Source: Rhodoferax sp. PAMC 29310
GTDB taxonomy: Bacteria > Pseudomonadota > Gammaproteobacteria > Burkholderiales > Burkholderiaceae_C
NCBI RefSeq assembly: GCF_017948265.1
Contig: NZ_CP072852.1
Location: 62,001 to 126,000 of the forward strand
Reading direction: 5' to 3'
DNA length: 64,000 nt
Part shown: positions 45,390 to 56,960 of the stretch, piece by piece
How the letters are laid out: the number at the start of each line of letters is the position of its first letter
Position numbering within the stretch: position 1 is the stretch's first letter
Translations under genes and position numbers: made by a program
Notes under the pieces: generated by a model
The model's database searches: none
Told to the model about the DNA's origin: nothing
The model's input: the letters and a program-made list of their open reading frames with translations, nothing else

Positions 45390-48041
45390 ATGACACAGTT
45401 CGCCAAAGAAACCTTGCCCATTAGCCTAGAAGAGGAAATGCGACGCAGCTATCTTGATTACGCCATGAGTGTGATTGTGGGACGCGCATTGCCAGATGCC
45501 CGGGATGGTCTCAAGCCTGTTCATCGGCGAGTGCTGTTTGCGATGCACGAATTGAACAACGATTGGAATCGACCCTACAAGAAGTCCGCCCGTATCGTGG
45601 GTGACGTCATTGGTAAATACCACCCCCATGGTGACCAATCAGTTTACGACACCATTGTTCGAATGGCACAGGATTTCTCCATGCGGCACATGCTGGTGGA
45701 TGGCCAGGGCAACTTCGGGTCGGTTGATGGTGATAATGCCGCGGCGATGCGATACACCGAAATTCGGTTGGCAAAAATTGCTCACGAGTTGCTTGCGGAC
45801 CTGGACAAAGAGACAGTTGATTTCGGGCCAAACTACGATGGATCCGAAAAAGAACCATTGGTGATGCCCGCTCGGCTGCCCAACCTGCTGATCAATGGGT
45901 CCGGTGGTATTGCGGTGGGCATGGCCACCAACATTCCCCCGCACAATTTGAATGAGGTAGTCGATGCCTGCCTCCATTTGTTGCGAAATCCCGATGCGAG
46001 TATTGATGACTTGATGGAAATCGTCCCGGCGCCTGACTTCCCGACGGCCGGCGTCATTTACGGCATTTCTGGCGTTAAAGATGGCTATCGCACAGGCAGG
46101 GGAAAAGTGGTCATGCGAGCCAAGTGCCATTTTGAAGATATTGACCGCGGCCAGAGGCAGGCGATCATCGTGGATGAACTCCCTTATCAGGTCAACAAAA
46201 AGACGCTGCAAGAGCGGATGGCTGAGTTGGTGCACGAGAAAAAAATAGAAGGCATCAGCCACATCCAGGACGAGTCCGATAAGTCGGGTATGCGCCTTGT
46301 CATCGAATTAAAGCGCGGTGAAGTGCCTGAGGTTGTTCTGAATAATCTGTACAAACAGACGCAGCTGCAGGACACCTTTGGCATGAACATGGTGGCGTTG
46401 ATTAATGGTCAACCCAAGCTGTGTAACTTGAAAGATCTGGTTGAGGTCTTTTTGCAGCACCGACGTGAGGTGGTCACGAGACGGACGGTTTTCAATCTGC
46501 GCAAAGCGCGCGAGCGTGGTCACGTTTTAGAGGGTCTTGCGGTTGCGTTGGCCAATATTGATGACTTCATTGCAATCATTCGCAACGCGCCCACCCCGCC
46601 AGTGGCCAAAGTGGAACTGATGAGCAAACCGTGGGATAGCAAGTTGGTGCACGAGATGTTGACGCGAACTCGTGCCGACGGCGGCATGGTGAATGCGGAT
46701 GACTACCGCCCAGACGGACTTGAAAAGTCTTTCGGTCTGGGGGCTGACGGCTTGTACCGCCTGTCTGACACGCAAGCCCAGGAAATTTTGCAGATGCGCT
46801 TGCAGCGTCTGACGGGTCTGGAACAAGACAAAATTGTCACCGAATACAAGCAAGTCATGGACGAAATCGAGGACTTGCTCGACATCTTGGCCACGCCTGA
46901 GCGCGTTTCAACCATCATTGGTGAAGAACTCACCGTTATTCGTACTGAGTTTGGTCAAACTAAATTGGGCGCTCGCCGTAGTCTGGTTGAGCACAGCTCA
47001 TTTGACTTGAGCACCGAGGATCTGATTACGCCGACGGATATGGTGGTAACGCTGTCGCACAGTGGCTACATCAAGAGTCAGCCTCTGAGTGAATACCGGT
47101 CGCAAAAACGGGGCGGGCGCGGTAAGCAGGCGACTGCCACTAAAGAAGACGACTGGGTGGATCAGTTGTTCATTGCGAATACGCACGATTACATTTTGTG
47201 CTTTAGCAATCGCGGGCGCCTGTACTGGCTCAAAGTTTGGGAAGTGCCACAGGGATCACGCGGTTCCCGCGGTCGGCCCATCGTCAATATGTTTCCCTTG
47301 CAGGAGGGCGAGAAGATCAATGTGGTCTTGCCGTTGACGGGCGACAAGCGCACCTTCCCGGCGGATCAGTTTGTCTTCATGGGAACCTCAATGGGGACCG
47401 TCAAGAAAACACCGCTGAACGACTTTAGTAATCCACGCAAGGTCGGCATCATTGCCGTCAATCTGGACGAGGGCGACTACCTGATTGGCGCAGCCATCAC
47501 GGACGGAAAGCATGACGTGATGCTGTTCTCTGATGGCGGCAAAGCCGTGCGCTTTAACGAGGATGAGGTCACCGCTCACGGTCGCCAGTCCCGCGGCGTC
47601 AAAGGCATGAACCTCGAAGAAGGCCAGAGCGTCATCGCGATGCTGGTGGCGGAGGATGAGGCGCAGAGTGTCTTGACCGCAACTGAAAATGGCTACGGCA
47701 AACGCACCAACATCACCGAGTACACCCGCCACGGGCGAGGAACCAAAGGCATGATCGCGATCCAGCAAAGTGAGCGAAATGGAAAAGTCGTTGCGGCCAC
47801 TCTGGTACATGCCGACGACGAAATCATGTTGATCACGGACAAAGGCGTGTTGGTGCGGACCCGGGTCAGCGAGATTCGCGAGTTGGGTCGTGCCACGCAA
47901 GGCGTGACGCTGATCGGGCTGGATGAAGGCTCCAAGCTCAGCGGCCTGCAGCGTATCGTAGAGAACGACGCCAATCCAGTGCTTGAGGAGAGCGCTGCTG
48001 ACGGAGAAGCTCCTATTGAGGGTGCGGACGGCGACGTCTGA
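45390..48041 (+). CDS. gyrA: DNA gyrase subunit A
   Basis: 883 residues. The catalytic Tyr is in [10 protein letters not shown] and the quinolone-site helix reads [17 protein letters not shown]. The C-terminal domain contains QKRGGRG, the GyrA box that marks gyrase rather than topoisomerase IV. Gyrase A cuts and rejoins DNA to introduce negative supercoils with GyrB. The residue matching E. coli Ser83 is Gln here, while Asp87 is kept. The acidic tail ([19 protein letters not shown]) is as expected. First gene of the core block ahead of serC. Confidence 0.96.
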   Translation: MTQFAKETLPISLEEEMRRSYLDYAMSVIVGRALPDARDGLKPVHRRVLFAMHELNNDWNRPYKKSARIVGDVIGKYHPHGDQSVYDTIVRMAQDFSMRHMLVDGQGNFGSVDGDNAAAMRYTEIRLAKIAHELLADLDKETVDFGPNYDGSEKEPLVMPARLPNLLINGSGGIAVGMATNIPPHNLNEVVDACLHLLRNPDASIDDLMEIVPAPDFPTAGVIYGISGVKDGYRTGRGKVVMRAKCHFEDIDRGQRQAIIVDELPYQVNKKTLQERMAELVHEKKIEGISHIQDESDKSGMRLVIELKRGEVPEVVLNNLYKQTQLQDTFGMNMVALINGQPKLCNLKDLVEVFLQHRREVVTRRTVFNLRKARERGHVLEGLAVALANIDDFIAIIRNAPTPPVAKVELMSKPWDSKLVHEMLTRTRADGGMVNADDYRPDGLEKSFGLGADGLYRLSDTQAQEILQMRLQRLTGLEQDKIVTEYKQVMDEIEDLLDILATPERVSTIIGEELTVIRTEFGQTKLGARRSLVEHSSFDLSTEDLITPTDMVVTLSHSGYIKSQPLSEYRSQKRGGRGKQATATKEDDWVDQLFIANTHDYILCFSNRGRLYWLKVWEVPQGSRGSRGRPIVNMFPLQEGEKINVVLPLTGDKRTFPADQFVFMGTSMGTVKKTPLNDFSNPRKVGIIAVNLDEGDYLIGAAITDGKHDVMLFSDGGKAVRFNEDEVTAHGRQSRGVKGMNLEEGQSVIAMLVAEDEAQSVLTATENGYGKRTNITEYTRHGRGTKGMIAIQQSERNGKVVAATLVHADDEIMLITDKGVLVRTRVSEIRELGRATQGVTLIGLDEGSKLSGLQRIVENDANPVLEESAADGEAPIEGADGDV

Positions 48042-48091
48042 TTGCTATTTTTTTGGTAGCGAATTGTGCAGTTGGCACCTGGGCTAGACGA
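48041..48091 (+). repeat. Dispersed repeat copy after gyrA
   Basis: GCTATTTTTTTGGTAGCG, then a GC-rich stretch, then GGGCTAGA. It matches the layout of the copies at 2298-2355 and 62030-62090 and fills most of the gap before serC. Confidence 0.4.
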
Positions 48092-48105
48092 TGTTTTCCT
48101 GAATA

Positions 48106-49200
48106 ATGATGAATCGACCTTTTAACTTTTCCGCTGGCCCTGCTGTGATGCCCGAGGAGGTGTTGCGCCAAGCTGCGGAAGAGATGCTGGACTGGCGCGG
48201 CAGTGGCATGAGCGTGATGGAGATGAGCCACCGCGGCAAAGAGTTCATTTCCATTTATGAGCAGACTGAGGCTGACTTGCGGGAGTTGCTGGCCGTTCCG
48301 CCGGAGTTCAAAATTCTGTTCATGCAAGGTGGCGGGTTGGCGGAAAACGCCATTGTTCCGCTCAACTTATCGCAGGGCGGCGCTATTGATTTGGTCGTGA
48401 CGGGCAGTTGGAGCCAAAAATCATTGAAAGAGGCCGGTAAGTACTGCGCGGTGCATTTGGCGGCCAGCAATGCTTCGACCGGATACAAAAACCTGCCTGA
48501 TCCCGGTTCATGGCAGTTGAATGCCGAGGCTGCATATGTTCATATCTGCACCAATGAAACCATTGATGGTGTGGAGTTTCATACCTTGCCCGACTTGAAG
48601 GCGCTGGGCAGCAAGGCCCCTTTGGTCATCGATTTTTCGTCCCATGTTGCTTCGCGTCCCGTGGACTGGACCCGAGTCGGACTTGCGTTTGGTGGTGCCC
48701 AGAAAAATCTTGGGCCGGCCGGGCTGACGCTGGTGGTTGTGCGTGAAGATCTTCTGGGACATGCGCTCCAGGCGTGCCCGAGTGCCTTCAATTATCAGAT
48801 GGTGGCCGACAACCAGTCGATGTTCAATACACCTCCTACCTACGCTATATACATGGCTGGGTTGGTGTTTCAATGGCTCAAGCGTCAGGGCGGCATCGCT
48901 GCCGTAGAAGCGCGCAATATCGCCAAAGCGAAATTGCTGTACAGCGCTATTGACGGGTCCCAGCTATACACCAACAAGGTGGATCCTGAGTGCCGCTCAC
49001 GGATGAATATCCCTTTCTACTTGCGAGATGAAAGCCTGAATGAAGCGTTTTTGACCGGCGCCCGCGCACAAGGCTTGTTGCAATTGAAGGGGCATAAATC
49101 GGTAGGTGGCATGCGAGCCAGCCTTTACAACGCAATGCCGGTGAGGGGTGCTCAGGCTTTGGTCGACTACCTTAGGGAATTTGAGAAGAAAAGCGCTTGA
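48106..49200 (+). CDS. serC: Phosphoserine aminotransferase
   Basis: 364 residues of the class V aminotransferase fold. [17 protein letters not shown] is the SerC N-terminus, and the PLP lysine lies in [29 protein letters not shown] near the C-terminus is also typical. It makes 3-phosphoserine and also serves pyridoxal phosphate synthesis. It starts the serC-pheA-tyrA-aroA/cmk run and is 3 bases from pheA. Confidence 0.96.
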   Translation: MMNRPFNFSAGPAVMPEEVLRQAAEEMLDWRGSGMSVMEMSHRGKEFISIYEQTEADLRELLAVPPEFKILFMQGGGLAENAIVPLNLSQGGAIDLVVTGSWSQKSLKEAGKYCAVHLAASNASTGYKNLPDPGSWQLNAEAAYVHICTNETIDGVEFHTLPDLKALGSKAPLVIDFSSHVASRPVDWTRVGLAFGGAQKNLGPAGLTLVVVREDLLGHALQACPSAFNYQMVADNQSMFNTPPTYAIYMAGLVFQWLKRQGGIAAVEARNIAKAKLLYSAIDGSQLYTNKVDPECRSRMNIPFYLRDESLNEAFLTGARAQGLLQLKGHKSVGGMRASLYNAMPVRGAQALVDYLREFEKKSA

Positions 49201-49203
49201 AGC

Positions 49204-50304
49204 ATGACCAACTTACCATCCAACTTACCTGATTTGGCGGACCTTCGGGTTCAAATTGACGGCATCGATCGACAACTGCTTTCGCTCCTCAATCAACGGG
49301 CTTTGGTGGCTGAGCAGGTGGGTGAAGTCAAAAAAAGGGACGGTACGGCATTTTTCCGGCCTGATCGGGTGGCGCAAGTCATCGACAAAATTCAGACGGC
49401 CAACCCCGGGCCATTGAAGAACTCCCATGTCACCGCGATCTGGCGTGAAATCATGTCGGCCTGTCTAGCCCTTGAAGCACCACAACGCGTCGCGGTTCTC
49501 GGCCCTGTAGGGACCTTTTGTGAGCAAGCGGCTGTGGAGTTCTTTGGTGGCGCAGCGGACTTGATCTACTGCGCTAATTTTGATGAGGTCTTTCACGCGA
49601 CCGCGGCCGGAAGCGCTCAGTATGGTGTTGTGGGTGTCGAAAACTCGACCGAAGGGGTCGTCACCCGTTCGCTCGATCTGTTTCTGCACACCCCTACCCA
49701 TGTGGTGGGTGAAGTCAGCCTTTTGGTTCGACACAACCTCCTGCGTGTCAGTAATTCGCTGGAGGGCATTGAGGTGGTGATGGCACATCCTCAGGCCTTG
49801 GCGCAGTGTCAGGGCTGGTTGTCAAAGCACCTTCCGCATGCGGAGCGCCGTCCGGTGTCCAGCAACGCCGAAGGGGCCAAACTTGCAACGACCAATCCGG
49901 CGTGGGCGGCACTGGCCAGCGACCGGGCAGCGACGCAGTTCGGTTTGCACATAGCCTCCCATGCCATCCAAGACGATGCCTACAACCGCACGCGGTTTGC
50001 GATCATCTGCCTGCCTCAAACGCTGGGAACGCCACCGCCTTCTGACAATGACTGCACTGGACTGATCGTGTCAGTCCCAAATCAACCTGGCGCCGTTCAT
50101 GATCTGTTGGTGCCTCTAAAGGCCAATGGGGTGTCTATGACTCGCTTTGAGTCACGCCCGGCACGAACAGGGCAGTGGGAATACTATTTCTACATTGATA
50201 TTCAGGGACACCCGTCACAACCCCACGTTGCCAAGGCGCTCAAGGAATTGAGAAGTTTGTGTGCTTTCTACAAAGTGTTGGGTACCTACCCGGTTGTCAA
50301 CTGA
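49204..50304 (+). CDS. pheA: Bifunctional chorismate mutase/prephenate dehydratase
   Basis: 366 residues in three parts. Residues about 8-95 are an AroQ chorismate mutase (LRVQIDGIDRQLLSLLNQRA). Then the dehydratase domain with LGPVGTFCEQAAVEFFGG and GVVGVENSTEGVVTRSLD. Then an ACT domain with NQPGAVHDLLVPL and TRFESRPARTG, which confers phenylalanine feedback. It converts chorismate to phenylpyruvate. It lies between serC and tyrA. Confidence 0.95.
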   Translation: MTNLPSNLPDLADLRVQIDGIDRQLLSLLNQRALVAEQVGEVKKRDGTAFFRPDRVAQVIDKIQTANPGPLKNSHVTAIWREIMSACLALEAPQRVAVLGPVGTFCEQAAVEFFGGAADLIYCANFDEVFHATAAGSAQYGVVGVENSTEGVVTRSLDLFLHTPTHVVGEVSLLVRHNLLRVSNSLEGIEVVMAHPQALAQCQGWLSKHLPHAERRPVSSNAEGAKLATTNPAWAALASDRAATQFGLHIASHAIQDDAYNRTRFAIICLPQTLGTPPPSDNDCTGLIVSVPNQPGAVHDLLVPLKANGVSMTRFESRPARTGQWEYYFYIDIQGHPSQPHVAKALKELRSLCAFYKVLGTYPVVN

Positions 50305-50328
50305 TGCCAACCTTCCAAAGGAAACCGA

Positions 50329-51201
50329 ATGTTTGAACAACTCGGCCTGATCGGATGCGGGCTGATGGGCGGCTCATTTGCCTTGGCCTTGAAGCGTGCT
50401 GGCCTGGTGAAGCGAGTGGTTGGATACAGCAAGTCACCGTCCACGACTGACCGTGCACGCCAGTTGGGTGTGATTGATATCGAGGCGCCGTCGGCATTGC
50501 TGGCCGTTTCTGGCGCCGACATTGTCTTGATTGCGGTCCCTGTTGCCGCAACCGAAGCCACTTTCAAGGCAATCAAACATCTGGTGACGCCGCAAATGCT
50601 CGTCATGGATGTTGGCTCCACCAAAAGAGATGTGATTGACGCCGGTCGCCGCGCACTTCGCGAGCAGGTGGGTTCGTTTGTTCCTGCCCACCCGATTGCG
50701 GGCCGGGAGGTCTCTGGGGTCGAGTATGCAGACGCTGATCTCTACGTGGGCAAACAAGTCATCCTGACCCCAATCGAGCGAACGTTGACCGTTCAGCTTC
50801 AGAAGGCGGTTGATGTCTGGTCTGCGCTGGGTTGCCGCGTGGTCAAAATGTCGCCGGAAGCTCATGACGCGGCTTTTGCGGCTGTGAGCCATCTTCCTCA
50901 CCTGCTGTCGTTCGCCTTGATGAATGCCATTTCGGGCCAGGATCACGGTAAAGATTATTTGTCGTTGGCCGGCCCAGGGTTTAGGGATTTCACACGCATT
51001 GCGGCCGGTGACCCCAAAGTTTGGCGCGACATCATGCTGTCGAACCGCGAAGAGCTATTGGCTCAGACCAAAATATTCCAACGCAATCTTCAGGCTCTAG
51101 AGCTGATGATTACCAGTGGCAATGGTGATGCCCTAGAGGGGTTGATCGAGCAGGCCAGTTTGACTCGGGCCAATTGGCGCATGTCTCAAAATCAAAAATA
51201 A
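50329..51201 (+). CDS. tyrA: Prephenate dehydrogenase
   Basis: 290 residues. The NAD(P) fold begins with [37 protein letters not shown] and [13 protein letters not shown] are TyrA family segments. It oxidatively decarboxylates prephenate (or arogenate) for tyrosine. There is no ACT or mutase domain. The TAA stop overlaps the aroA-cmk ATG by one base (TAATG). Confidence 0.93.
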   Translation: MFEQLGLIGCGLMGGSFALALKRAGLVKRVVGYSKSPSTTDRARQLGVIDIEAPSALLAVSGADIVLIAVPVAATEATFKAIKHLVTPQMLVMDVGSTKRDVIDAGRRALREQVGSFVPAHPIAGREVSGVEYADADLYVGKQVILTPIERTLTVQLQKAVDVWSALGCRVVKMSPEAHDAAFAAVSHLPHLLSFALMNAISGQDHGKDYLSLAGPGFRDFTRIAAGDPKVWRDIMLSNREELLAQTKIFQRNLQALELMITSGNGDALEGLIEQASLTRANWRMSQNQK

Positions 51202-53207
51202 TGTTTTCCACGCAATTCCTCGACATTCCGCCGCTTGATGAGGCGCAGGGCAAACTGGTCTTGCCGGGCTCCAAAAGCATTTCCAATCGCCTGTTGCTGC
51301 TGGCTGCTTTGGCCGAAGGCACCACAACCTTGCACGACCTGCTGGACTCGGACGACACACGCGTGATGTTGAACGCGTTGGCGTCGCTGGGTTGCGTGGT
51401 GCGTCAACAAGGCTCATCGGTTGAAATCGATGGAATGGCCGGGCGGCTGGCTCAATCCGGTGCTGATTTGTTCATGGGAAATGCAGGTACCGCGATCCGA
51501 CCACTTACTGCCGCGCTGGCAGTTTTGGGCGGAAACTTCAAGCTGCACGGTGTGCCCCGCATGCACGAGCGACCTATTGGCGACTTGGTGGACGCGCTGC
51601 GTCAATTGGGCTGTCAGATTGACTACCAAGGCCAAGAAGGTTACCCACCGCTGCTGATCGGTAACCCGGTGTTGACCCTTCAAGCTCCTATTCGCGTGCG
51701 TGGCGATGTCTCTAGCCAGTTTTTGACCGCGTTGTTGATGGCATTGCCCTTGGTCGCTGAGCAAGACATCGTGATTGAGGTTGTCGGAGAGCTGATTTCT
51801 CGCCCGTATATCGAAATTACCCTCAATCTTTTGGCGCGCTTTGGGGTGCCTATCTCACGCGAGGGCTGGCAACGTTTCACCATCCCCGCGGGTTGTAAGC
51901 TCCGCTCGCCAGGAGCACTCTTCGTCGAGGCAGATGCTTCATCTGCTAGTTATTTCATAGCGCTTGGCGCAATTGCATCAACGGAATCTAAGGGAAATTC
52001 CATTCGAATTGAAGGCGTGGGCTTGGATTCAATTCAGGGCGACATTCGCTTCATTGATGCGGCCAAGCTGATGGGCGCTGAAATACAGGGTGGTCCCAAT
52101 TGGCTGGAAGTTACGCGTGGTGCATGGCCATTGAAGGCCATTGACCTCGATTGCAATCACATACCAGATGCGGCAATGACGCTGGCGGTGATGGCCTTGT
52201 ATGCCGATGGGACGACCACATTGCGCAATATTGCCAGTTGGCGGGTCAAGGAAACCGACCGAATTTCCGCCATGGCAACCGAGTTGCGGAAGTTGGGCGC
52301 CATCGTGGAAGAGGGCGCGGATTTCATTCAAGTGACGCCGCCGGCCAGTGCGGCTGATTGGAAGGCCGCCAGCATTCACACCTATGACGACCACCGCGTG
52401 GCCATGTGTTTTTCGCTGGCCGCATTCAATCCGGGTCGGTTGCCTGTAAGAATTGAAGACCCGAAGTGCGTCGCCAAGACATATCCAGATTATTTTGAGG
52501 CCCTGTTTTCGCTGAGTCAGAGTTCAACAGTTGAGGTACCCGTGATTTGCGTGGATGGTCCAACGGCGTCCGGCAAAGGCACACTGGCTGCCGTCCTGGC
52601 CAAGGAACTCGGTTATCACTTTTTGGACTCTGGCTCGTTGTACCGCGTCACGGCGTTGGCTGCACTACAAAAGGGCCTCGCACTGGACGCGCGCGCTGAG
52701 GACTCCATTGTCGATTTGCTCCAGTCGTTGGATATTCAATTCACAGACGGACGAGTTTGGGTCAACGGGCAGGATGTGAGCGACGCCATTCGGACGGAGC
52801 AGGCTGGCATGAATGCCTCCAAGGTCTCCGTTTTCCCCAAAGTCCGTCATGCTCTGATTGATTTGCAGCATCGCTTTCGACGATTGCCTGGTCTTGTGGC
52901 AGACGGGCGAGATATGGGTACGATTATTTTCCCCGATGCCTCATTGAAGGTTTTCCTGACGGCAAGTGCTGAACGGCGTGGCGAGCGGCGCTATAAGCAG
53001 TTGATTTCAAAGGGGAATTCAGCTACACTTGCTGACCTTCGGGCTGACTTGGAAGCGCGCGACTCACGGGATGCATCCCGCGCCATCGCCCCTCTCAAGC
53101 CCGCACAAGATGCCAAGCTACTGGATAACTCGGATTTGACGGTTGAGAAATCGCTTCAACTCGTGTTGACCTGGTGGCAGGGCCAGCAGCCATTCAAATC
53201 AGTTTGA
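51201..53207 (+). CDS. aroA-cmk: Fused EPSP synthase and cytidylate kinase
   Basis: 668 residues. The first 440 are EPSP synthase: [31 protein letters not shown] and [13 protein letters not shown]. The second part from about residue 450 is a complete CMP kinase with P-loop [32 protein letters not shown] and [12 protein letters not shown]. There is no stop between them. One half serves chorismate synthesis, the other nucleotide supply. Burkholderiales relatives are known with this fusion. I chose ATG 51201 over GTG 51174, which lies inside tyrA. Confidence 0.92.
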   Translation: MFSTQFLDIPPLDEAQGKLVLPGSKSISNRLLLLAALAEGTTTLHDLLDSDDTRVMLNALASLGCVVRQQGSSVEIDGMAGRLAQSGADLFMGNAGTAIRPLTAALAVLGGNFKLHGVPRMHERPIGDLVDALRQLGCQIDYQGQEGYPPLLIGNPVLTLQAPIRVRGDVSSQFLTALLMALPLVAEQDIVIEVVGELISRPYIEITLNLLARFGVPISREGWQRFTIPAGCKLRSPGALFVEADASSASYFIALGAIASTESKGNSIRIEGVGLDSIQGDIRFIDAAKLMGAEIQGGPNWLEVTRGAWPLKAIDLDCNHIPDAAMTLAVMALYADGTTTLRNIASWRVKETDRISAMATELRKLGAIVEEGADFIQVTPPASAADWKAASIHTYDDHRVAMCFSLAAFNPGRLPVRIEDPKCVAKTYPDYFEALFSLSQSSTVEVPVICVDGPTASGKGTLAAVLAKELGYHFLDSGSLYRVTALAALQKGLALDARAEDSIVDLLQSLDIQFTDGRVWVNGQDVSDAIRTEQAGMNASKVSVFPKVRHALIDLQHRFRRLPGLVADGRDMGTIIFPDASLKVFLTASAERRGERRYKQLISKGNSATLADLRADLEARDSRDASRAIAPLKPAQDAKLLDNSDLTVEKSLQLVLTWWQGQQPFKSV

Positions 53208-53331
53208 ATGGCTAAAAGCAGAAATTAAGTCTTCTGCATCGACCCACGCAAGTCCTCTCGCACAGCTCATGTGCTCTGCCTGCGTGGTTCTTTTAACTAA
53301 CCCCGCGGATTTATATCCGCACGAGAAAAAA

Positions 53332-55017
53332 ATGTCCGAATCATTTGCAGCCCTATTTGAAGAGTCCCTAACGCGCACAGAAATGCGCCCGGGCGAAGTT
53401 ATCACTGCTGAAGTGGTACGTATCGAGCACAGTTTTGTTGTGGTCAATGCTGGCCTGAAATCTGAAGCCTACGTGCCGCTTGAAGAATTCAAGAGTGACA
53501 AGGGCGAGATCGAAGTTCAAGTCGGTGACTTTGTTTCGGTGGCCATTGGTTCCATTGAAAACGGCTACGGCGATACCATTTTGTCCCGCGACACAGCCAA
53601 GCGTTTGGCTTCGTGGATGAGCTTGGAAAAAGCCCTGGAAACCGGCGAATTTGTGACTGGTACGACCAGCGGCAAAGTCAAGGGTGGCCTGACCGTTCTG
53701 GTCAATGGCATCCGCGCCTTCCTGCCTGGTTCATTGGTGGACACGCGTCCTACCAAGGACCTCTCTCCGTACGAGAACAAGACCCTGGAATTCAAGGTTA
53801 TCAAGCTCGACCGGAAGCGAAATAACGTGGTGTTGTCACGTCGTGCCGTGGTCGAAGCCAGCATGGGCGAAGAGCGCGCCAAGCTGATGCAGACCCTGAA
53901 AGAAGGCTCCGTGGTTCAAGGTGTGGTCAAGAACATCACCGAATACGGCGCATTCGTGGACTTGGGCGGTATCGACGGCCTGTTGCACATCACCGACATG
54001 GCATGGCGCCGTGTCCGTCACCCATCTGAAGTGGTGACAGCTGGTCAGGAAATCACAGCCAAGATCCTGAAATTTGACACCGAGAAAAACCGCGTGTCTC
54101 TGGGTCTGAAGCAAATGGGTGATGATCCTTGGATGGGCGTGAACCGTCGCTACCCACAGGGTACCCGCATGTTTGGCAAGATCACCAACATCGCTGACTA
54201 CGGCGCATTTGTTGAACTCGAGCCAGGAATCGAAGGTTTGGTGCACGTGTCCGAAATGGACTGGACCAACAAGAACGTTGCTCCTTCGAAGATCGTTGCC
54301 CTGGGTGACGAAGTCGAAGTCATGGTTCTGGAAATCGACGAAGACAAGCGTCGCATCTCTTTGGGCATGAAGCAGTGCAAGGCCAACCCATGGCAAGAGT
54401 TCGCTCAGAACACCAAGCGCGGTGACCGCGTGAAGGGCCCAATCAAGTCGATCACCGACTTCGGCGTTTTCGTGGGTCTGGCTGCCGGCATCGACGGCTT
54501 GGTTCACCTGTCTGATCTGTCTTGGAACGAAGCGGGTGAAGCTGCTGTTCGCGAGTACAAAAAAGGCCAGGAAGTGGAAGCTCTGGTGTTGGCTGTTGAC
54601 GTGGACCGTGAACGTATCTCCTTGGGAATCAAGCAGTTGGATTCCGATCCTTTCACTACCTTTGCCACGATCAATGACAAAGGTCAGATCGTGACCGGCA
54701 AGGTCAAGACTGTGGATGCCAAAGGCGCTGAAGTGGATCTGGGTGACGACATCATCGGTTACCTGCGCGCCAGCGAAATCTCCCGCGACCGCGTGGAAGA
54801 TGCACGCAACGTGCTCAAAGAAGGTGACGAAGTCACGGCTGTAGTGGTCAATGTGGATCGCAAGACCCGCAACATCCAGTTGTCGATCAAGGCGAAGGAC
54901 GCTGCTGACCAAAACGAAGCCATGTCTTCGTTGAGCCAGCAGTCTGCCCGCGAGAACGCAGGCACCACCAGCTTGGGTGCTTTGTTGCGCGCTAAACTGG
55001 ACAACAACGAGAAGTAA
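53332..55017 (+). CDS. rpsA: Ribosomal protein S1
   Basis: 561 residues with six S1 RNA-binding repeats. The third and later are the clearest, for example [20 protein letters not shown] and [20 protein letters not shown]. It unwinds and docks mRNA on the 30S subunit and is essential in most proteobacteria. I chose ATG 53332 (ACGAG upstream) because [13 protein letters not shown] is the standard start; the frame is open earlier from 53269. cmk-rpsA-ihfB is the conserved order. Confidence 0.96.
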   Translation: MSESFAALFEESLTRTEMRPGEVITAEVVRIEHSFVVVNAGLKSEAYVPLEEFKSDKGEIEVQVGDFVSVAIGSIENGYGDTILSRDTAKRLASWMSLEKALETGEFVTGTTSGKVKGGLTVLVNGIRAFLPGSLVDTRPTKDLSPYENKTLEFKVIKLDRKRNNVVLSRRAVVEASMGEERAKLMQTLKEGSVVQGVVKNITEYGAFVDLGGIDGLLHITDMAWRRVRHPSEVVTAGQEITAKILKFDTEKNRVSLGLKQMGDDPWMGVNRRYPQGTRMFGKITNIADYGAFVELEPGIEGLVHVSEMDWTNKNVAPSKIVALGDEVEVMVLEIDEDKRRISLGMKQCKANPWQEFAQNTKRGDRVKGPIKSITDFGVFVGLAAGIDGLVHLSDLSWNEAGEAAVREYKKGQEVEALVLAVDVDRERISLGIKQLDSDPFTTFATINDKGQIVTGKVKTVDAKGAEVDLGDDIIGYLRASEISRDRVEDARNVLKEGDEVTAVVVNVDRKTRNIQLSIKAKDAADQNEAMSSLSQQSARENAGTTSLGALLRAKLDNNEK

Positions 55018-55031
55018 AAAAACTCGTTGTC

Positions 55032-55089
55032 ATGCCAGAGTTGATCTGGCATCCTGACACTGCGCCGAACGCGAAAGCGCTCGGCGCAG
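55032..55089. terminator. Two hairpins after rpsA
   Basis: ATGCCAGA/TCTGGCAT (55032-55052) and CTGCGCCGA/TCGGCGCAG (55060-55089). Neither ends in a long T-run (the second is followed by ATTCATTTCT), so partial termination or mRNA protection between rpsA and ihfB is more likely than strong termination. Confidence 0.55.
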
Positions 55090-55129
55090 ATTCATTTCTG
55101 GGCAGCTAAATTGTCAATGACACAAACCA

Positions 55130-55441
55130 ATGACGCGTTCTGATCTTGTTGAAGAGTTGGCGGCCCGATTCAGCCAACTGACACACCGCGACGCGGAGTT
55201 TGCGGTCAAGGCGATTCTTGACGCCATGAATGACTCGCTGGTTCGTGGAAACCGAATTGAAATTCGGGGGTTTGGAAGTTTTTCCATCAATCATCGTCCA
55301 CCGCGCATGGGGAGAAATCCTCGAAATGGAGAGAGCGTGGCGATTCCCGAAAAACGTGTTCCGCATTTCAAACCGGGCAAGGCCTTGCGAGAAGCTGTTG
55401 ATCAACGAACAGCTCAACTTGAACAAGACAAGCAGGTTTGA
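55130..55441 (+). CDS. ihfB: Integration host factor beta subunit
   Basis: 103 residues of the HU/IHF fold: [17 protein letters not shown], then [20 protein letters not shown], with the DNA-intercalating arm around [11 protein letters not shown]. The basic arm and [14 protein letters not shown] support IhfB. With IhfA it bends DNA sharply, as needed at sigma-54 promoters and integration sites. It follows rpsA as in most beta-proteobacteria. Confidence 0.94.
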   Translation: MTRSDLVEELAARFSQLTHRDAEFAVKAILDAMNDSLVRGNRIEIRGFGSFSINHRPPRMGRNPRNGESVAIPEKRVPHFKPGKALREAVDQRTAQLEQDKQV

Positions 55442-55504
55442 TTCGGCCATTCCATTTTGTGTTGGCCTACCGGCCGTTAGAATCACGCTTCACTGGGAAG
55501 ATCA

Positions 55505-55813
55505 ATGAACAAGCTCATATGGCTGCTTAAGTGGACACTTAAGGCGGCCATTTTTTTTACCCTTTTCGCTTTTGCGCTGAACAATCAGCAAGAGGCAACC
55601 GTGCACTTCTTTTTTGGCACGCGCTGGCACGCACCTCAGGTCCTGATTGTGTTAATTGTTTTTGCGATTGGTGTCGCGGTGGGCGCTCTCGGTATGGTGC
55701 CAAGGTGGTGGAAAAACAACCGAGCCGAGTCGCGTGCCGTGGTGCAACCCGAGTCGGCCGCACCCCTCAATTCTCCCGCTTCGGCTACCTTTCCTGCCAT
55801 CCATGAACTTTGA
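55505..55813 (+). CDS. lapA: LapA-domain inner-membrane protein
   Basis: 102 residues. Two membrane spans (AIFFTLFAFALNNQQEAT region and VLIVLIVFAIGVAVGAL) and a short basic tail, as in LapA/YciS. LapA works with LapB to control LpxC and lipopolysaccharide level. It overlaps lapB by 11 bases. Confidence 0.85.
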   Translation: MNKLIWLLKWTLKAAIFFTLFAFALNNQQEATVHFFFGTRWHAPQVLIVLIVFAIGVAVGALGMVPRWWKNNRAESRAVVQPESAAPLNSPASATFPAIHEL

Positions 55814-56960
55814 TTTGAGTTGGATACTTCTGGGGCTTCCATTCGCCTTTGTGCTGGGGTGGATTGCCTCACGCATGGATATACGCCAGCTGCGCTTTGA
55901 GAACCAACAGGCACCCAAAGCCTATTTCAAAGGGTTGAATTTTTTGCTCAATGAGCAGCAAGACGAAGCCATTGATGCATTTATTGAGGCCGTTCAAAAT
56001 GACCCAGATACATCCGAACTGCACTTTGCGCTGGGCAATTTGTTCCGGCGCCGCGGTGAATACGAGCGTGCCGTTCGCGTTCACGAACATCTCTTGTCCA
56101 GAGGTGACCTGAGTTTGGCGGACCGCCAAAGAGCCCAACATGCACTCGCTCTGGACTATCTGAAAGCGGGATTGCTGGACCGGGCAGAGGCAGCCTTACT
56201 CAAATTGGAAGGCACCCCTTTTGAGGCGCAGGCTCGCCTTTCCCTGTTGGCCAGTTATGAGCGTAGCCGAGATTGGCCGCAGGCGGCATTGGTTGCACAA
56301 AAGCTGGACGCGTCAAAAAAAGGCAATTTCCAGGGGCGACTTGCCCACTATCTGTGTGAGAAAGCGGCCACTTCTATTACGCAGCAGCGACCCGAAGATG
56401 CAGTGGCCGCTTTGAACGAAGCAATCGCGACAGCGCCTGAAGCGGCCCGCCCCCGTCTTGATCTTGCTCGGCTTCTTAGCAATCAGGGTAACGCACAGGC
56501 GGCGTACGCCACCCTTGCAATGGCCATTGACGCATCCCCCTCAGCAATCCCTCTCATTGCCAGTCCATTGGCTGAATACGCGTTTAGCGCGGGTCAAACC
56601 ACTGACGCACTGCAATTACTGAGAACCAATTACGAAGCGGCGCCGTCGCTGGATGTATTGGATGCGATTGTGTTGCTCCAAGCGTCCTCCGACGCGGCCT
56701 CGCCGACGCCACGCGATTGGTATGTTCGTCATCTGGAGCGTGAACCTTCGCTGGTGGCGGCTGCCAAGTGGATTGCGGGGGAAAAATTGGAGCATGAACA
56801 GTTTCACCCGCAGGTTCAACGCGCACTGGATCACGCCGTGAAGCCGTTGACGCGATACCGTTGCGCCGCTTGTGGCTTTGAAGCCAAGCAACATTTTTGG
56901 CAATGCCCGGGTTGCCAGACCTGGGACAGTTACCCCGCTCGACGGGTCGAAGAGTTATGA
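55803..56960 (+). CDS. lapB: LPS assembly protein LapB
   Basis: 385 residues. An N-terminal membrane anchor (FDLSWILLGLPFAFVLGWIA) is followed by TPR repeats from about residue 65 and a C-terminal rubredoxin-like metal knuckle (CAACGF then CPGCQTW). It recruits FtsH to LpxC and so tunes lipid A synthesis. I chose ATG 55803 because it puts the anchor at the N-terminus; the frame is open earlier from 55656. Its stop overlaps the hldA start. Confidence 0.93.
   Translation: MNFDLSWILLGLPFAFVLGWIASRMDIRQLRFENQQAPKAYFKGLNFLLNEQQDEAIDAFIEAVQNDPDTSELHFALGNLFRRRGEYERAVRVHEHLLSRGDLSLADRQRAQHALALDYLKAGLLDRAEAALLKLEGTPFEAQARLSLLASYERSRDWPQAALVAQKLDASKKGNFQGRLAHYLCEKAATSITQQRPEDAVAALNEAIATAPEAARPRLDLARLLSNQGNAQAAYATLAMAIDASPSAIPLIASPLAEYAFSAGQTTDALQLLRTNYEAAPSLDVLDAIVLLQASSDAASPTPRDWYVRHLEREPSLVAAAKWIAGEKLEHEQFHPQVQRALDHAVKPLTRYRCAACGFEAKQHFWQCPGCQTWDSYPARRVEEL

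Noticed and set aside
55656..55802. Upstream extension of lapB
   Set aside because: It overlaps most of lapA and lacks a ribosome site; the ATG at 55803 gives the standard membrane anchor.
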